Shown here: piece by piece, positions 16,954-24,893 of the stretch
How the letters are laid out: each line of letters begins with the position of its first letter
How positions within the stretch are numbered: the stretch's first letter is position 1
NCBI GenBank assembly: GCA_021202075.1
Contig: JAJQDT010000028.1
Location: 1-45,155 of the forward strand
Direction: 5' to 3'
Origin: Lachnospiraceae bacterium
GTDB lineage: Bacteria; Bacillota; Clostridia; Lachnospirales; Lachnospiraceae
Length of the DNA: 45,155 nucleotides
Notes under the pieces: model-generated
What the model was told of the DNA's origin: nothing
The model's database searches: none
Seen by the model: the letters and a program-made list of their open reading frames with translations, nothing else
Position numbers and translations under genes: made by a program

Positions 16954-19900
16954 ATGAGATTTGACGAGCCGAATCTGGATGAACCGGAGCAGGAAACTGA
17001 AACGCAGACGCAGATAGCCGAAACACAAGAAAGCGATTTTCAGGAATTTGATTCACAGGAAATCCAAACGCCGGAATCAGAAGCGACTGCTGGCGCAGAT
17101 GAATATGCACAGGTAGCAGAACCGGAACAGGGTATAGATACTGCCCCATCCGTTACCGCCCACAACTTCCACATTACAGATGACCATCTGGGTGAGGGCG
17201 GGCCAAAGCAGAAGTATTCCATGAATGTTGCTGCGATTCGCACCCTGCTGACACTGGAAGACGAGAAGCGGAATGCAACGCCGGAGGAACAGGAGATTTT
17301 GTCAAAATATGTCGGCTGGGGAAGTCTTGCAGACGCATTTGACCCGAATAAACCGGTATGGGCGCAGGAGTATCGGGAGCTGAAAGAACTGCTCTCCGAG
17401 GATGAATATGCGGCGGCAAGGGCATCGACGCTGAATGCTCATTATACCAGCCCGACCGTGATCCGGGCGATTTACGAGGCGGTCGGTCAGATGGGCTTTA
17501 CGGCGGGTAATATCCTGGAGCCGTCCATGGGCGTGGGAAACTTTTTCGGTCTGCTGCCGGAAAATATGCAGGGAAGCCGCCTGTATGGGGTAGAACTGGA
17601 TTCCATTACCGGGCGCATTGCGCAGAAGCTGTATCCGGAAGTGGAGATCAAAGTAGCTGGATTCGAGACGACGGACAGGCGTGATTTTTATGATCTGGCG
17701 GTTGGAAACGTACCGTTCGGGGATTACCGGGTGAATGATAAGCCTTACAATAAGCTGGGCTTTTCCATTCACAATTACTTTTTTGCGAAAGCGCTGGATC
17801 AGGTGCGTCCGGGCGGCGTGGTGGCGTTTGTTACAAGTCGTTATACGATGGACGCGAAATCACCGGATGTCCGTAAATATCTGGCGCAGCGGGCGGAACT
17901 GCTCGGAGCAATCCGGCTTCCCAATAATGCTTTCCTCGCAAATGCAGGAACGGGTGTGGTCTCGGATATTATTTTCCTGCAGAAAAGACCCACGCCTATC
18001 GACATTGAACCCGATTGGGTGCATCTGGGAATGACAGCGGATGGTATCGCAGTCAACAGCTATTTCATTGATCATCCGGAAATGGTGATGGGAGAACTGA
18101 CGACCGAGAGCACACAGTACGGACGGGAGGAATGCACAGTTGCACCTATCCCCGGCGCGGATCTGGGAGAACAGCTCCACGAAGCAGTTTCCCATATCGG
18201 AGGGATTTATGAGCCGGAAGCCTCTTTTACTGATGTCGGAAGCGGTATTCTGGAAACGGATGGAGCCGGGGAAAGCCGGGAGGTAATTCAGGCTGATCCG
18301 GATGTAAAGAATTTCTCCTATGCTGCAGTGGACGGTGAGGTATACTTCCGTGAGAATTCCATCATGCGCCGGGTAGACATGAATGAGACTGCGAAACAGC
18401 GTGTGATTGGCATGATTGGCCTGCGTCAGATCGTGAATGAACTGATCGCGTATCAGATGGAGGACTATCCGGATACGGCAATCCATGAAAAACAGCAGGA
18501 GCTGGAAACGGCTTATGATAAATTTACAGTGGATTATGGGATTCTGAATTCTCGTGCGAATGCGAGGGTATTTGCGGACGATTCTTCCTATTATCTTCTC
18601 TGTTCCCTTGAAAATGTGGATGAAGATGGTAACCTGATCAGCAAGGCGGATATGTTCACGAAGCGGACCATCCGTCCGGACCGGAGTGTGACCAGCGTGG
18701 ATACGCCGGTGGAAGCACTTGCGGTTTCTATTGGGGAGCATGGAAAGGTGGATCTGCCGTTTATGTCGGAACTGCTCGGAACGCCGGGAGAATATGGGCG
18801 AATTACAGAGGAGTTGTCCGGTATCATTTTCCGCGATCCGTTTGAAACGTCCGAAATTGACGAAACGGTTGGATGGCACACGGCAGACGATTATCTGTCC
18901 GGTGATGTCCGGGCAAAGCTGCAGGCGGCACGTCTGGCGGCAAAAACAGATCCGTTTTATGATGTCAATGTTTCCGCACTGGAGAAAGCGCAGCCGAAAG
19001 ACCTGGATGCTTCCGAAATTGATGTGCGGCTCGGTGCCACATGGATTGACAAAAAATATATTCAGCAGTTCATGGAAGAAACCTTTGAACCGCCTTTTTA
19101 TATCCGCAGGTATATTGAAGTGAAATTCTCTCCGCGGACAGCGGAATGGCAGATATCCGGAAAGACGATGCCGGATCGGCATGATGTGGCTGCTTATGTC
19201 ACCTATGGTACTGATCGGGCGAATGCCTATCGCATACTTGAAGAAACACTGAACCTGAAGGACATTCGTATTTATGATACGGTGGAGGATGATGACGGCA
19301 AGCAGAAACGGGTGCTTAATAAAAAGGAAACGACTCTTGCACAGCAGAAACAGCAGGCCATCAAGGATGCGTTTCAGGATTGGATATGGAAAGACCCCCG
19401 CCGCCGGACAGATTTGTGCCGTAAGTACAATGAACTGTTTAACAGTACGCGCCCCCGTGAGTACGACGGTTCGCATATCCATTTTGTCGGGATGAATCCG
19501 GAGATCATACTGCGGGAGCATCAGAAAAACGCGATTGCCCATGCCCTCTATGGCGGCAATACTTTACTCGCTCACGAGGTGGGTGCAGGCAAAACGTTTG
19601 AAATGGCTGCGGCAGCAATGGAATCCAAAAGGCTCGGCCTTTGCCAGAAATCTCTTTTCGTGGTTCCGAACCATCTGACCATGCAGTGGGCAAATGAATT
19701 TCTTCGGCTTTATCCCAGTGCAAAACTGCTGGTGGCGACACGGAGGGATTTTGAGACTTCACGAAGAAAGAAATTCTGCGCCCGCATAGCGACTGGCGAT
19801 TACGATGCAATCATTATCGGTCACAGTCAGTTTGAAAAAATCCCGATGTCTATTGAGCGGCAGGAACGCGAACTTCGGGAGCAGATTGATGAAATTGAAG

Positions 19901-22086
19901 AAGAAATAGCCAGTCTGAAAATGGAGCGCGGTGAAAAGTTTACCATCAAGCAGATGGAGAAATCGCGCCGCTCTTTAAAAGCAAGACTGGAAAAATTATT
20001 AAGTACAGAGCGGAAAGATGATGTGGTAACCTTTGAGCAACTGGGAGTGGACCGGCTTTTTGTAGATGAGAGCCAGGCGTTCAAAAATTTGTTCCTCTAT
20101 ACCAAGATGAGAAACGTTGCAGGGATTGCCACATCGGAAGCGCAGAAATCATCTGATATGTATATGAAATGCCGTTATCTGGATGAGGTGACAGGCGGAC
20201 GCGGTGTCATTTTTGCCACGGGTACACCCGTGAGCAACAGTATGACGGAGCTTTACACGGTCATGCGTTATCTTCAGTACGGCACTCTGCAGAAGAAAGG
20301 ACTGACTCATTTCGACTGCTGGGCTTCAACCTTTGGTGAAACAACGACCGCAATCGAATTGGCTCCTGAAGGAACAGGATATCGGGCGCGGACGAGGTTT
20401 GCCAAGTTCTTTAATCTTCCGGAGTTGATGGCGATGTTCAAAGAAGTGGCAGACATTAAGACCAGTGATGAGCTGGATCTGCCAGTCCCGGATGCGAAGT
20501 TTGAAACAGTCGTCGTGAAGCCGTCCGATTATCAGAAAAAGATGGTGCAGCAGCTGTCAGAACGGGCGGCAGCTGTCCATGCCGGTACTGTGGACGCATC
20601 GGTTGACAATATGCTCTGCATCACCTCTGACGGTCGGAAGATCGGTCTTGACCAGCGTCTGATGAACCCGCTGCTGCCGGACGACCCCGGAAGTAAACTG
20701 AATGCCTGCGTGAATAACGTATTTCGCATCTGGCAGGAGGGGACACCGGGCAAACTGACACAGCTTTTGTTCTGTGATATGTCCACACCGAAGAAAGACG
20801 GCACATTTAACGTTTACGACGACATCCGTACTAAACTGGAAAACAGGGGCGTCCCGCATGATGAGATTGCGTTTATCCATGATGCCGATACGGAGACGAA
20901 GAAAAAAGAACTGTTTGCAAAGGTGCGGAGCGGACAGGTGCGTGTCTTGCTCGGCTCCACTCAGAAGATGGGGGCTGGAACCAATGTCCAGGACAGGCTG
21001 ATTGCCGTGCATCATCTGGATGTGGGCTGGCGTCCAGCCGATATGACACAGCGTAACGGACGAATTATCCGGCAGGGCAACCAGAACAAAGAAGTACAGG
21101 TTTACCAGTATGTCACAGAGGGAACGTTCGATGCCTATCTTTATCAGACACTGGAGAATAAACAGAAATTTATCAGTCAGATTATGACCAGCAAGTCCCC
21201 GGTGCGTTCCTGCGACGACGTGGACGAGCAGGCTCTTTCCTATGCGGAGATCAAGGCACTTTGCGCCGGTTCGCCGCTGATAAAAGAAAAGATGGACCTT
21301 GATGTAGATGTGGCGCGGCTGAAAGTGCTGAAAGCAGACTACCGCAGCAAGCAGTACCGCATGGAGGATCAGCTGCTGAAATATTTTCCTGAAAAAATCG
21401 AGAAGATAAAGAGTACAATTCAGGGTCTGCAGGAAGACATTGCCATAGTGGAAGCTCACCCACATCCAAAGGACGGCTTCGCAGGCATGACGGTCGCCGG
21501 TAAAACCTATACGGAAAGAGTAGATGCCGGTGAAGCGATTCTTGTTGTATGTAAAAACGCAAAATCAGTGGAAGGGTACCCGCTCGGCAGCTATCGGGGC
21601 TTTCAGATGGAGCTGTCTTTTGACAGTTTTTCCAGTGAATTCAACATTGCGCTGAAAGGACACATGACGCACCGAACAGCAATCGGGAGCGACGCGCGCG
21701 GAAATATCATGCGTCTTGACAATGCACTGAATAATATTTCTATCAGATTGACAAGCGAACAGAATCGGCTGGGAGAACTGGAGCAGCAGCGGGATGCCGC
21801 CCAGGATGAAGTCGGCAAGCCGTTTCCGCAGGAAGCGGAGCTGAAAGAAAAAACTGCACGTCTGGCGGAACTGGATGCCGCCCTCAACATGGAGAACGGC
21901 AGCGGGGAAGTAAACCGGGATGAAACGGGTCGGGAAGAAGATGGCAGTGACAGGAATCCGGATGGTTATGGAAAGGGGCAGGAATATGACAGTCAGCATT
22001 CTGTCCTTGCGGATTTAAAACAAAAAGCCGGACAGGTGCCGCAACCGCGCAGAGACAGCAGCTACCGCAGACAGGAGGTGCTCTGA
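16954..22086 (+). CDS. ICE SNF2-type helicase fused to N6-methylase-like domain, N-terminally truncated
   Basis: 1,710 aa from ATG 16954. The same frame is open upstream to about 16912 and reads EENGLPYDVEIRR, which in relatives is the middle of a longer protein, so the N-terminal domains were deleted. An acidic Gln/Glu-rich linker is followed by a methyltransferase-like domain (LEPSMGVGNFF near residue 188 and NVPFGDY near 251, in place of NPPY). Then comes an SF2 helicase: VGAGKTF (about 875), DESQ (about 1035), ATGTPVSNS (about 1087) and QRNGRIIRQGN (about 1366), with a coiled coil inserted near 970-1010. Related proteins are universal in this ICE class and are thought to process or protect transferred DNA. 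There is no good ribosome site before 16954, so coupling to the VirB4 stop 12 bp upstream is likely. Confidence 0.85.
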   Translation: MRFDEPNLDEPEQETETQTQIAETQESDFQEFDSQEIQTPESEATAGADEYAQVAEPEQGIDTAPSVTAHNFHITDDHLGEGGPKQKYSMNVAAIRTLLTLEDEKRNATPEEQEILSKYVGWGSLADAFDPNKPVWAQEYRELKELLSEDEYAAARASTLNAHYTSPTVIRAIYEAVGQMGFTAGNILEPSMGVGNFFGLLPENMQGSRLYGVELDSITGRIAQKLYPEVEIKVAGFETTDRRDFYDLAVGNVPFGDYRVNDKPYNKLGFSIHNYFFAKALDQVRPGGVVAFVTSRYTMDAKSPDVRKYLAQRAELLGAIRLPNNAFLANAGTGVVSDIIFLQKRPTPIDIEPDWVHLGMTADGIAVNSYFIDHPEMVMGELTTESTQYGREECTVAPIPGADLGEQLHEAVSHIGGIYEPEASFTDVGSGILETDGAGESREVIQADPDVKNFSYAAVDGEVYFRENSIMRRVDMNETAKQRVIGMIGLRQIVNELIAYQMEDYPDTAIHEKQQELETAYDKFTVDYGILNSRANARVFADDSSYYLLCSLENVDEDGNLISKADMFTKRTIRPDRSVTSVDTPVEALAVSIGEHGKVDLPFMSELLGTPGEYGRITEELSGIIFRDPFETSEIDETVGWHTADDYLSGDVRAKLQAARLAAKTDPFYDVNVSALEKAQPKDLDASEIDVRLGATWIDKKYIQQFMEETFEPPFYIRRYIEVKFSPRTAEWQISGKTMPDRHDVAAYVTYGTDRANAYRILEETLNLKDIRIYDTVEDDDGKQKRVLNKKETTLAQQKQQAIKDAFQDWIWKDPRRRTDLCRKYNELFNSTRPREYDGSHIHFVGMNPEIILREHQKNAIAHALYGGNTLLAHEVGAGKTFEMAAAAMESKRLGLCQKSLFVVPNHLTMQWANEFLRLYPSAKLLVATRRDFETSRRKKFCARIATGDYDAIIIGHSQFEKIPMSIERQERELREQIDEIEEEIASLKMERGEKFTIKQMEKSRRSLKARLEKLLSTERKDDVVTFEQLGVDRLFVDESQAFKNLFLYTKMRNVAGIATSEAQKSSDMYMKCRYLDEVTGGRGVIFATGTPVSNSMTELYTVMRYLQYGTLQKKGLTHFDCWASTFGETTTAIELAPEGTGYRARTRFAKFFNLPELMAMFKEVADIKTSDELDLPVPDAKFETVVVKPSDYQKKMVQQLSERAAAVHAGTVDASVDNMLCITSDGRKIGLDQRLMNPLLPDDPGSKLNACVNNVFRIWQEGTPGKLTQLLFCDMSTPKKDGTFNVYDDIRTKLENRGVPHDEIAFIHDADTETKKKELFAKVRSGQVRVLLGSTQKMGAGTNVQDRLIAVHHLDVGWRPADMTQRNGRIIRQGNQNKEVQVYQYVTEGTFDAYLYQTLENKQKFISQIMTSKSPVRSCDDVDEQALSYAEIKALCAGSPLIKEKMDLDVDVARLKVLKADYRSKQYRMEDQLLKYFPEKIEKIKSTIQGLQEDIAIVEAHPHPKDGFAGMTVAGKTYTERVDAGEAILVVCKNAKSVEGYPLGSYRGFQMELSFDSFSSEFNIALKGHMTHRTAIGSDARGNIMRLDNALNNISIRLTSEQNRLGELEQQRDAAQDEVGKPFPQEAELKEKTARLAELDAALNMENGSGEVNRDETGREEDGSDRNPDGYGKGQEYDSQHSVLADLKQKAGQVPQPRRDSSYRRQEVL

Positions 22087-22424
22087 TGGATGAAGAAAAC
22101 AGGGATGTGATGCTGCACTTCCGTGTCAGTCAGGCCGAGTTGGACCGTATCCGCAGAAAAATGGAGGAACAGGGCATTCACAGCATGAGTGCCTACCTCC
22201 GCAAAATGGCACTCGACGGCTACTGCGTCCAGCTCGACTACCAGTACCCGAAGCAGATCACGACCCTGCTTCGGCGCTGTTCGAATAACCTCAATCAGTA
22301 CGCGAAGCGGGCAAATGAACAGGGCAGCATCTACGCTGCGGACATTCAGGATCTGCAGGAAAGACTGGAAGAAATCTGGAAGCAGCAGAAAGAGTCACTG
22401 CAGATTCTTTCGACGATCTTGTGA
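22086..22424 (+). CDS. mobC: MobC-family relaxosome accessory protein
   Basis: 112 aa. ATG overlaps the helicase stop (TGATG). An N-terminal ribbon-helix-helix-like part (VMLHFRVSQAELDRIRRKM, then SMSAYLRKMALDGY) is followed by the MobC signature LLRRCSNNLNQYAKRANEQG. MobC proteins bind oriT and help the relaxase open the strands. The partner relaxase is not adjacent here, as it usually is, but 2.5 kb downstream after small genes and cargo. Confidence 0.9.
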   Translation: MDEENRDVMLHFRVSQAELDRIRRKMEEQGIHSMSAYLRKMALDGYCVQLDYQYPKQITTLLRRCSNNLNQYAKRANEQGSIYAADIQDLQERLEEIWKQQKESLQILSTIL

Positions 22425-22432
22425 GAGAAAAA

Positions 22433-22455
22433 GGCATGGGAGAGAGGCCCATGCC
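22433..22455 (+). other. Perfect inverted repeat after mobC
   Basis: GGCATGGG (22433-22440) and CCCATGCC (22448-22455) are separated by AGAGAGG. No T run follows, so it is a weak terminator candidate. Its place directly after mobC would also fit a relaxosome binding site near oriT. The nic site is not identifiable by eye. Confidence 0.45.
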
Positions 22456-22491
22456 GGTACATAGCAGCGGAGAATCTGCATGGAGACATCC

Positions 22492-22519
22492 TTGCGATTT
22501 TACATGGTTCTGATAGAAT
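22492..22519 (+). promoter_or_regulatory. Promoter for the small membrane gene
   Basis: -35 TTGCGA (22492-22497), 16-bp spacer, -10 TAGAAT (22514-22519), 32 bp before the start codon at 22551. Confidence 0.5.
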
Positions 22520-22550
22520 GGTGTCAGAAACAAAGAAGGAGGTGCCGTAT

Positions 22551-22844
22551 ATGTGGTTAATCAAATTGCCGTTCAAGATTCTGGCTGGTGTTGCCGTATT
22601 CCTGTTGAGCTTTCTGATTACGATAGGGAGACTGCTCGGAAATGTATCTTCATGGCTGTTGAGCCTGCTGTTTGCGTTCATCGTGGGATGCGCCATCTAT
22701 TGTGTCACGCAGGCCAGATGGAGAGATGTAGGCCTGTTGGCAGGAATGGCATTGGCGGTATTTCTGGTCATATTTCTTGTGGAATGGGTAGTGCTTACAG
22801 CAGAACAGTGCCGGGATGCGCTGGGTAATTTTATTCATTCCTGA
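22551..22844 (+). CDS. Small three-helix membrane protein
   Basis: 97 aa from ATG 22551 with a strong AAGGAGGTG site; the in-frame GTG/ATG upstream lacks one. Three hydrophobic segments are seen (about residues 5-22, 27-48 and 56-80), with a short polar C terminus. It lies just after mobC with its own promoter. I do not recognise a named family. Similar small membrane genes occur around the mobilisation region of related ICEs. Confidence 0.7.
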   Translation: MWLIKLPFKILAGVAVFLLSFLITIGRLLGNVSSWLLSLLFAFIVGCAIYCVTQARWRDVGLLAGMALAVFLVIFLVEWVVLTAEQCRDALGNFIHS

Positions 22845-22886
22845 ATAACAAAAAAACAGGCATTAAAGAGAGGAACGGAGACAGTC

Positions 22887-23153
22887 ATGGACAAACAATT
22901 TATGAGAGAGTATTTTGATAAGATGTACGAGGAACCGATTTCTGTAATAGTAGAGGGCGATTCGGAGTACGAAAAGCATAAGAAAGAAATGTATCAGAAA
23001 ATAAATGAGTTTGAAGCGATGGTTGGCGGCCCGGATGCCAAAGAATGCAAGGTTTTAGATGAAATATTGACCAAGTGCGATGAAATGTGGGAATGTGTTA
23101 TAACCAATGCTTATCTGCTGGGGGCAAAAGACCGGGAACGGATGCTGAAGTAA
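22887..23153 (+). CDS. Small hypothetical ICE protein (88 aa)
   Basis: 88 aa, ATG 22887 with AGAGGAACGGAG upstream. The protein is helical, acidic and soluble (YEKHKKEMYQKINEFEAMV, then LDEILTKCDEMWECVITNAYLLG). It has no known motif. A helix-rich form ending in a small hydrophobic GAKDRERM segment recalls many accessory ORFs near mobilisation genes. The function is unknown. Confidence 0.65.
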   Translation: MDKQFMREYFDKMYEEPISVIVEGDSEYEKHKKEMYQKINEFEAMVGGPDAKECKVLDEILTKCDEMWECVITNAYLLGAKDRERMLK

Positions 23154-23178
23154 ACGAAAGAAAACTGTAAAAATCCTG

Positions 23179-23207
23179 TTGAAATGTTTGTCCGAATGTT
23201 GCATAAT
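23179..23207 (+). promoter_or_regulatory. Promoter TTGAAA-N17-CATAAT, copy 1
   Basis: -35 TTGAAA (23179-23184), 17-bp spacer, -10 CATAAT (23202-23207). It precedes the 49-aa gene. A second promoter with identical boxes, spacing and flanks (TGTTGAAAnGTTTG) lies at 23487. Confidence 0.6.
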
Positions 23208-23237
23208 GGTGACATAGAAGTTCGGGAGGGTATTATT

Positions 23238-23387
23238 ATGGACGAGTATAGTGATGAAATGAATACACTGGAAATGAGCCTTGCTTCTGAATGGCTGAGA
23301 GCACACGGGCATTCTGATGATGAAGTGATAGACTTTATTCATTATATTGCGCAGGGAGCAGGAGAGGCCGAGAAGGCAGAAGCCTGA
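23238..23387 (+). CDS. Small acidic hypothetical protein (49 aa)
   Basis: 49 aa from ATG 23238 (CGGGAGGG site); the longer in-frame version from 23184 would include the promoter, so it is rejected. It is acidic and helical (DEMNTLEMSLASEWLRAHGH, DDEVIDFIHYIA). No family is recognised. A hairpin terminator follows at 23412, so it is a single-gene unit. Confidence 0.6.
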   Translation: MDEYSDEMNTLEMSLASEWLRAHGHSDDEVIDFIHYIAQGAGEAEKAEA

Positions 23388-23411
23388 AAAATAACAGTAA
23401 AAGACAGTTGG

Positions 23412-23443
23412 GAGAATCGTCATTTGTGGCGGTTCTCTTTTTT
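23412..23443 (+). terminator. Terminator with GAGAATCG/CGGTTCTC stem, copy 1
   Basis: GAGAATCG (23412-23419) pairs with CGGTTCTC (23430-23437), including one G-T pair, followed by TTTTTT. A close relative lies at 24733. Confidence 0.75.
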
Positions 23444-23486
23444 GGCAAGTAAGCACCTTGGTATCTCGAATAATTGCAAAACTTTG

Positions 23487-23515
23487 TTGAAAAGTTTGGT
23501 GGTTTGATACATAAT
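23487..23515 (+). promoter_or_regulatory. Promoter TTGAAA-N17-CATAAT, copy 2
   Basis: -35 TTGAAA (23487-23492), 17-bp spacer, -10 CATAAT (23510-23515). It looks like a diverged duplicate of the promoter at 23179 and now lies ahead of a transporter fragment and the HAD gene. Confidence 0.6.
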
Positions 23516-23536
23516 GAATCCATATAAGGAGATGGC

Positions 23537-23740
23537 TTGGGCTATCTGTTTTGGGCGATTGCCTTGCAAGGTCGTGTGATTGGAATTATATCCAATTTTG
23601 CCTATGCCACCCCAGTCATATCACTGATTTTGCCGGCGATATTTTTGAAAGAGAGTATCGAAATAAATATGTTTATTGGTATGCTGATGATTTTCTGCGG
23701 GATTTTTCCGCAGATTTATAGAAATCTGAGAGAAAACTAA
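23537..23740 (+). pseudogene. EamA/DMT transporter C-terminal remnant
   Basis: 67 codons from TTG 23537 encode the last part of an EamA-type drug/metabolite transporter: GYLFWAIALQGRVIGIISNF, a helix with TPVISLILPAIFLKE, then INMFIGMLMIFCGIF. Intact EamA proteins are about 290-300 aa with ten helices, so only the last two or three helices are present. An AAGGAG site and a promoter stand directly upstream, probably by chance of the rearrangement. Confidence 0.75.
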
Positions 23741-23797
23741 TAGCCGGATGATTTCTATGAATCCGGGACGCTGTAACAAGGAGGAGATAGTCAATCC

Positions 23798-24511
23798 ATG
23801 AACAAATATAAAGTAATCCTGTGGGATATAGACGGGACCCTGTTGGACTTTTCGGAGGCCGAGCGAGCAGCCATCCGTACATGCTTTAAGAAATTTGAAC
23901 TGGGAACATGTACAGATGAAATGATAAAGAGCTATTCTGCAATCAATATCAAATACTGGGAAGCGCTGGAACGAGGAGAAATATCAAAAGAACGTGTTCT
24001 TGTTGGTAGATTCGAGGAATTCTTTGCATCAGAAGGCTTAGATGGATCAAAGGCGACGGCATTTAATGAGGAATATCAGCTTCGATTAGCGGATACGTGC
24101 GTATTCAGAGACAATGCATTTGAGATCATTGAGGATCTTAATAACAGAGGATACCGTCAGTACGCGGTAACAAATGGAACTTACGTGGCGCAGGAGAGAA
24201 AACTTAAGAATTCCGGGTTGGATAAGCTGTTGGTTGATGCATTTATCTCAGATTATATTGGACATGAAAAACCAAGTATGGAGTTTTTTGACGCAGTATT
24301 TGAGGGAATAGAAGGGGCTACTGCCGCAGATATGATTATTGTAGGAGATTCACTTACAAGCGATATCATTGGTGGAAACAATGCTGGAATTGATACCTGT
24401 TGGTATAATCCATTTAAGACCACGAATAGTGTTGGAGCAAAAGTAACATACGAGATAGATAATATTAAGCAAATATATGAGGTGTTGAATATACAATCAT
24501 GCCAGGTGTAA
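23798..24511 (+). CDS. yjjG: HAD-family pyrimidine 5'-nucleotidase, YjjG-like
   Basis: 237 aa, ATG 23798 after AAGGAGGAG. All four HAD motifs are present: DIDGTLLDF (motif I), TNGT (II), the lysine in GHEKPS (III) and GDSLTSDIIGGNNAG (IV). The length and sequence fit the YjjG subfamily, which removes phosphate from normal and non-canonical pyrimidine nucleoside monophosphates in the cytoplasm. It is cargo between the mobilisation genes and the relaxase and follows the transporter remnant. Its base composition is a little more AT-rich than the transfer genes, which suggests separate acquisition. Confidence 0.88.
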   Translation: MNKYKVILWDIDGTLLDFSEAERAAIRTCFKKFELGTCTDEMIKSYSAINIKYWEALERGEISKERVLVGRFEEFFASEGLDGSKATAFNEEYQLRLADTCVFRDNAFEIIEDLNNRGYRQYAVTNGTYVAQERKLKNSGLDKLLVDAFISDYIGHEKPSMEFFDAVFEGIEGATAADMIIVGDSLTSDIIGGNNAGIDTCWYNPFKTTNSVGAKVTYEIDNIKQIYEVLNIQSCQV

Positions 24512-24550
24512 CTATTGGAGAAAATTGATATAATATTATGTATTCATTTT

Positions 24551-24591
24551 AGACAGGAGTAGATTTTTAAATTTACTTCTGTCTTTCTTTT
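24551..24591 (+). terminator. Terminator after the HAD gene
   Basis: AGACAG (24551-24556) pairs with CTGTCT (24579-24584), with partial inner pairing of AGTA/TACT, followed by TTCTTTTT. It lies in a 382-bp stretch without a convincing gene (24512-24893). The rest of that stretch holds a second terminator and a short open piece encoding a hydrophobic segment (LSVGAGALSCVVCYYY) without a start, possibly a gene remnant. Confidence 0.7.
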
Positions 24592-24732
24592 TGCATATTA
24601 GATAGTATGTAATGCAACATGAGCGCAATTATCTGTAATAGGAATAATATTTCTATCTGTAGGTGCAGGAGCACTAAGCTGTGTGGTATGCTACTATTAT
24701 AGTCAACAATCTCATAGAAATGGGAGCAGGGA

Positions 24733-24764
24733 GAGAATCGCATTTTTGCAGCGGTTCTTTCTTT
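24733..24764 (+). terminator. Terminator with GAGAATCG/CGGTTCTT stem, copy 2
   Basis: GAGAATCG (24733-24740) faces CGGTTCTT (24752-24759), followed by TCTTT. Same core as the hairpin at 23412, so the two bracket the HAD cargo. Confidence 0.6.
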
Positions 24765-24893
24765 ATTTATGCAAGAAAATGGCATAAGGTTGTGTTTGGC
24801 TGATGAGACATATTATTATGCTGAACGGTTTGAGAGAGGATACATAAATATGTTTTGCACAATGAAAATATGAACCAGAGGAGGTGCTTTAAA

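Noticed and set aside
17860..19542. 560-codon frame on the minus strand
   Set aside because: Lies fully inside the helicase-methylase gene, no start signal, no family.
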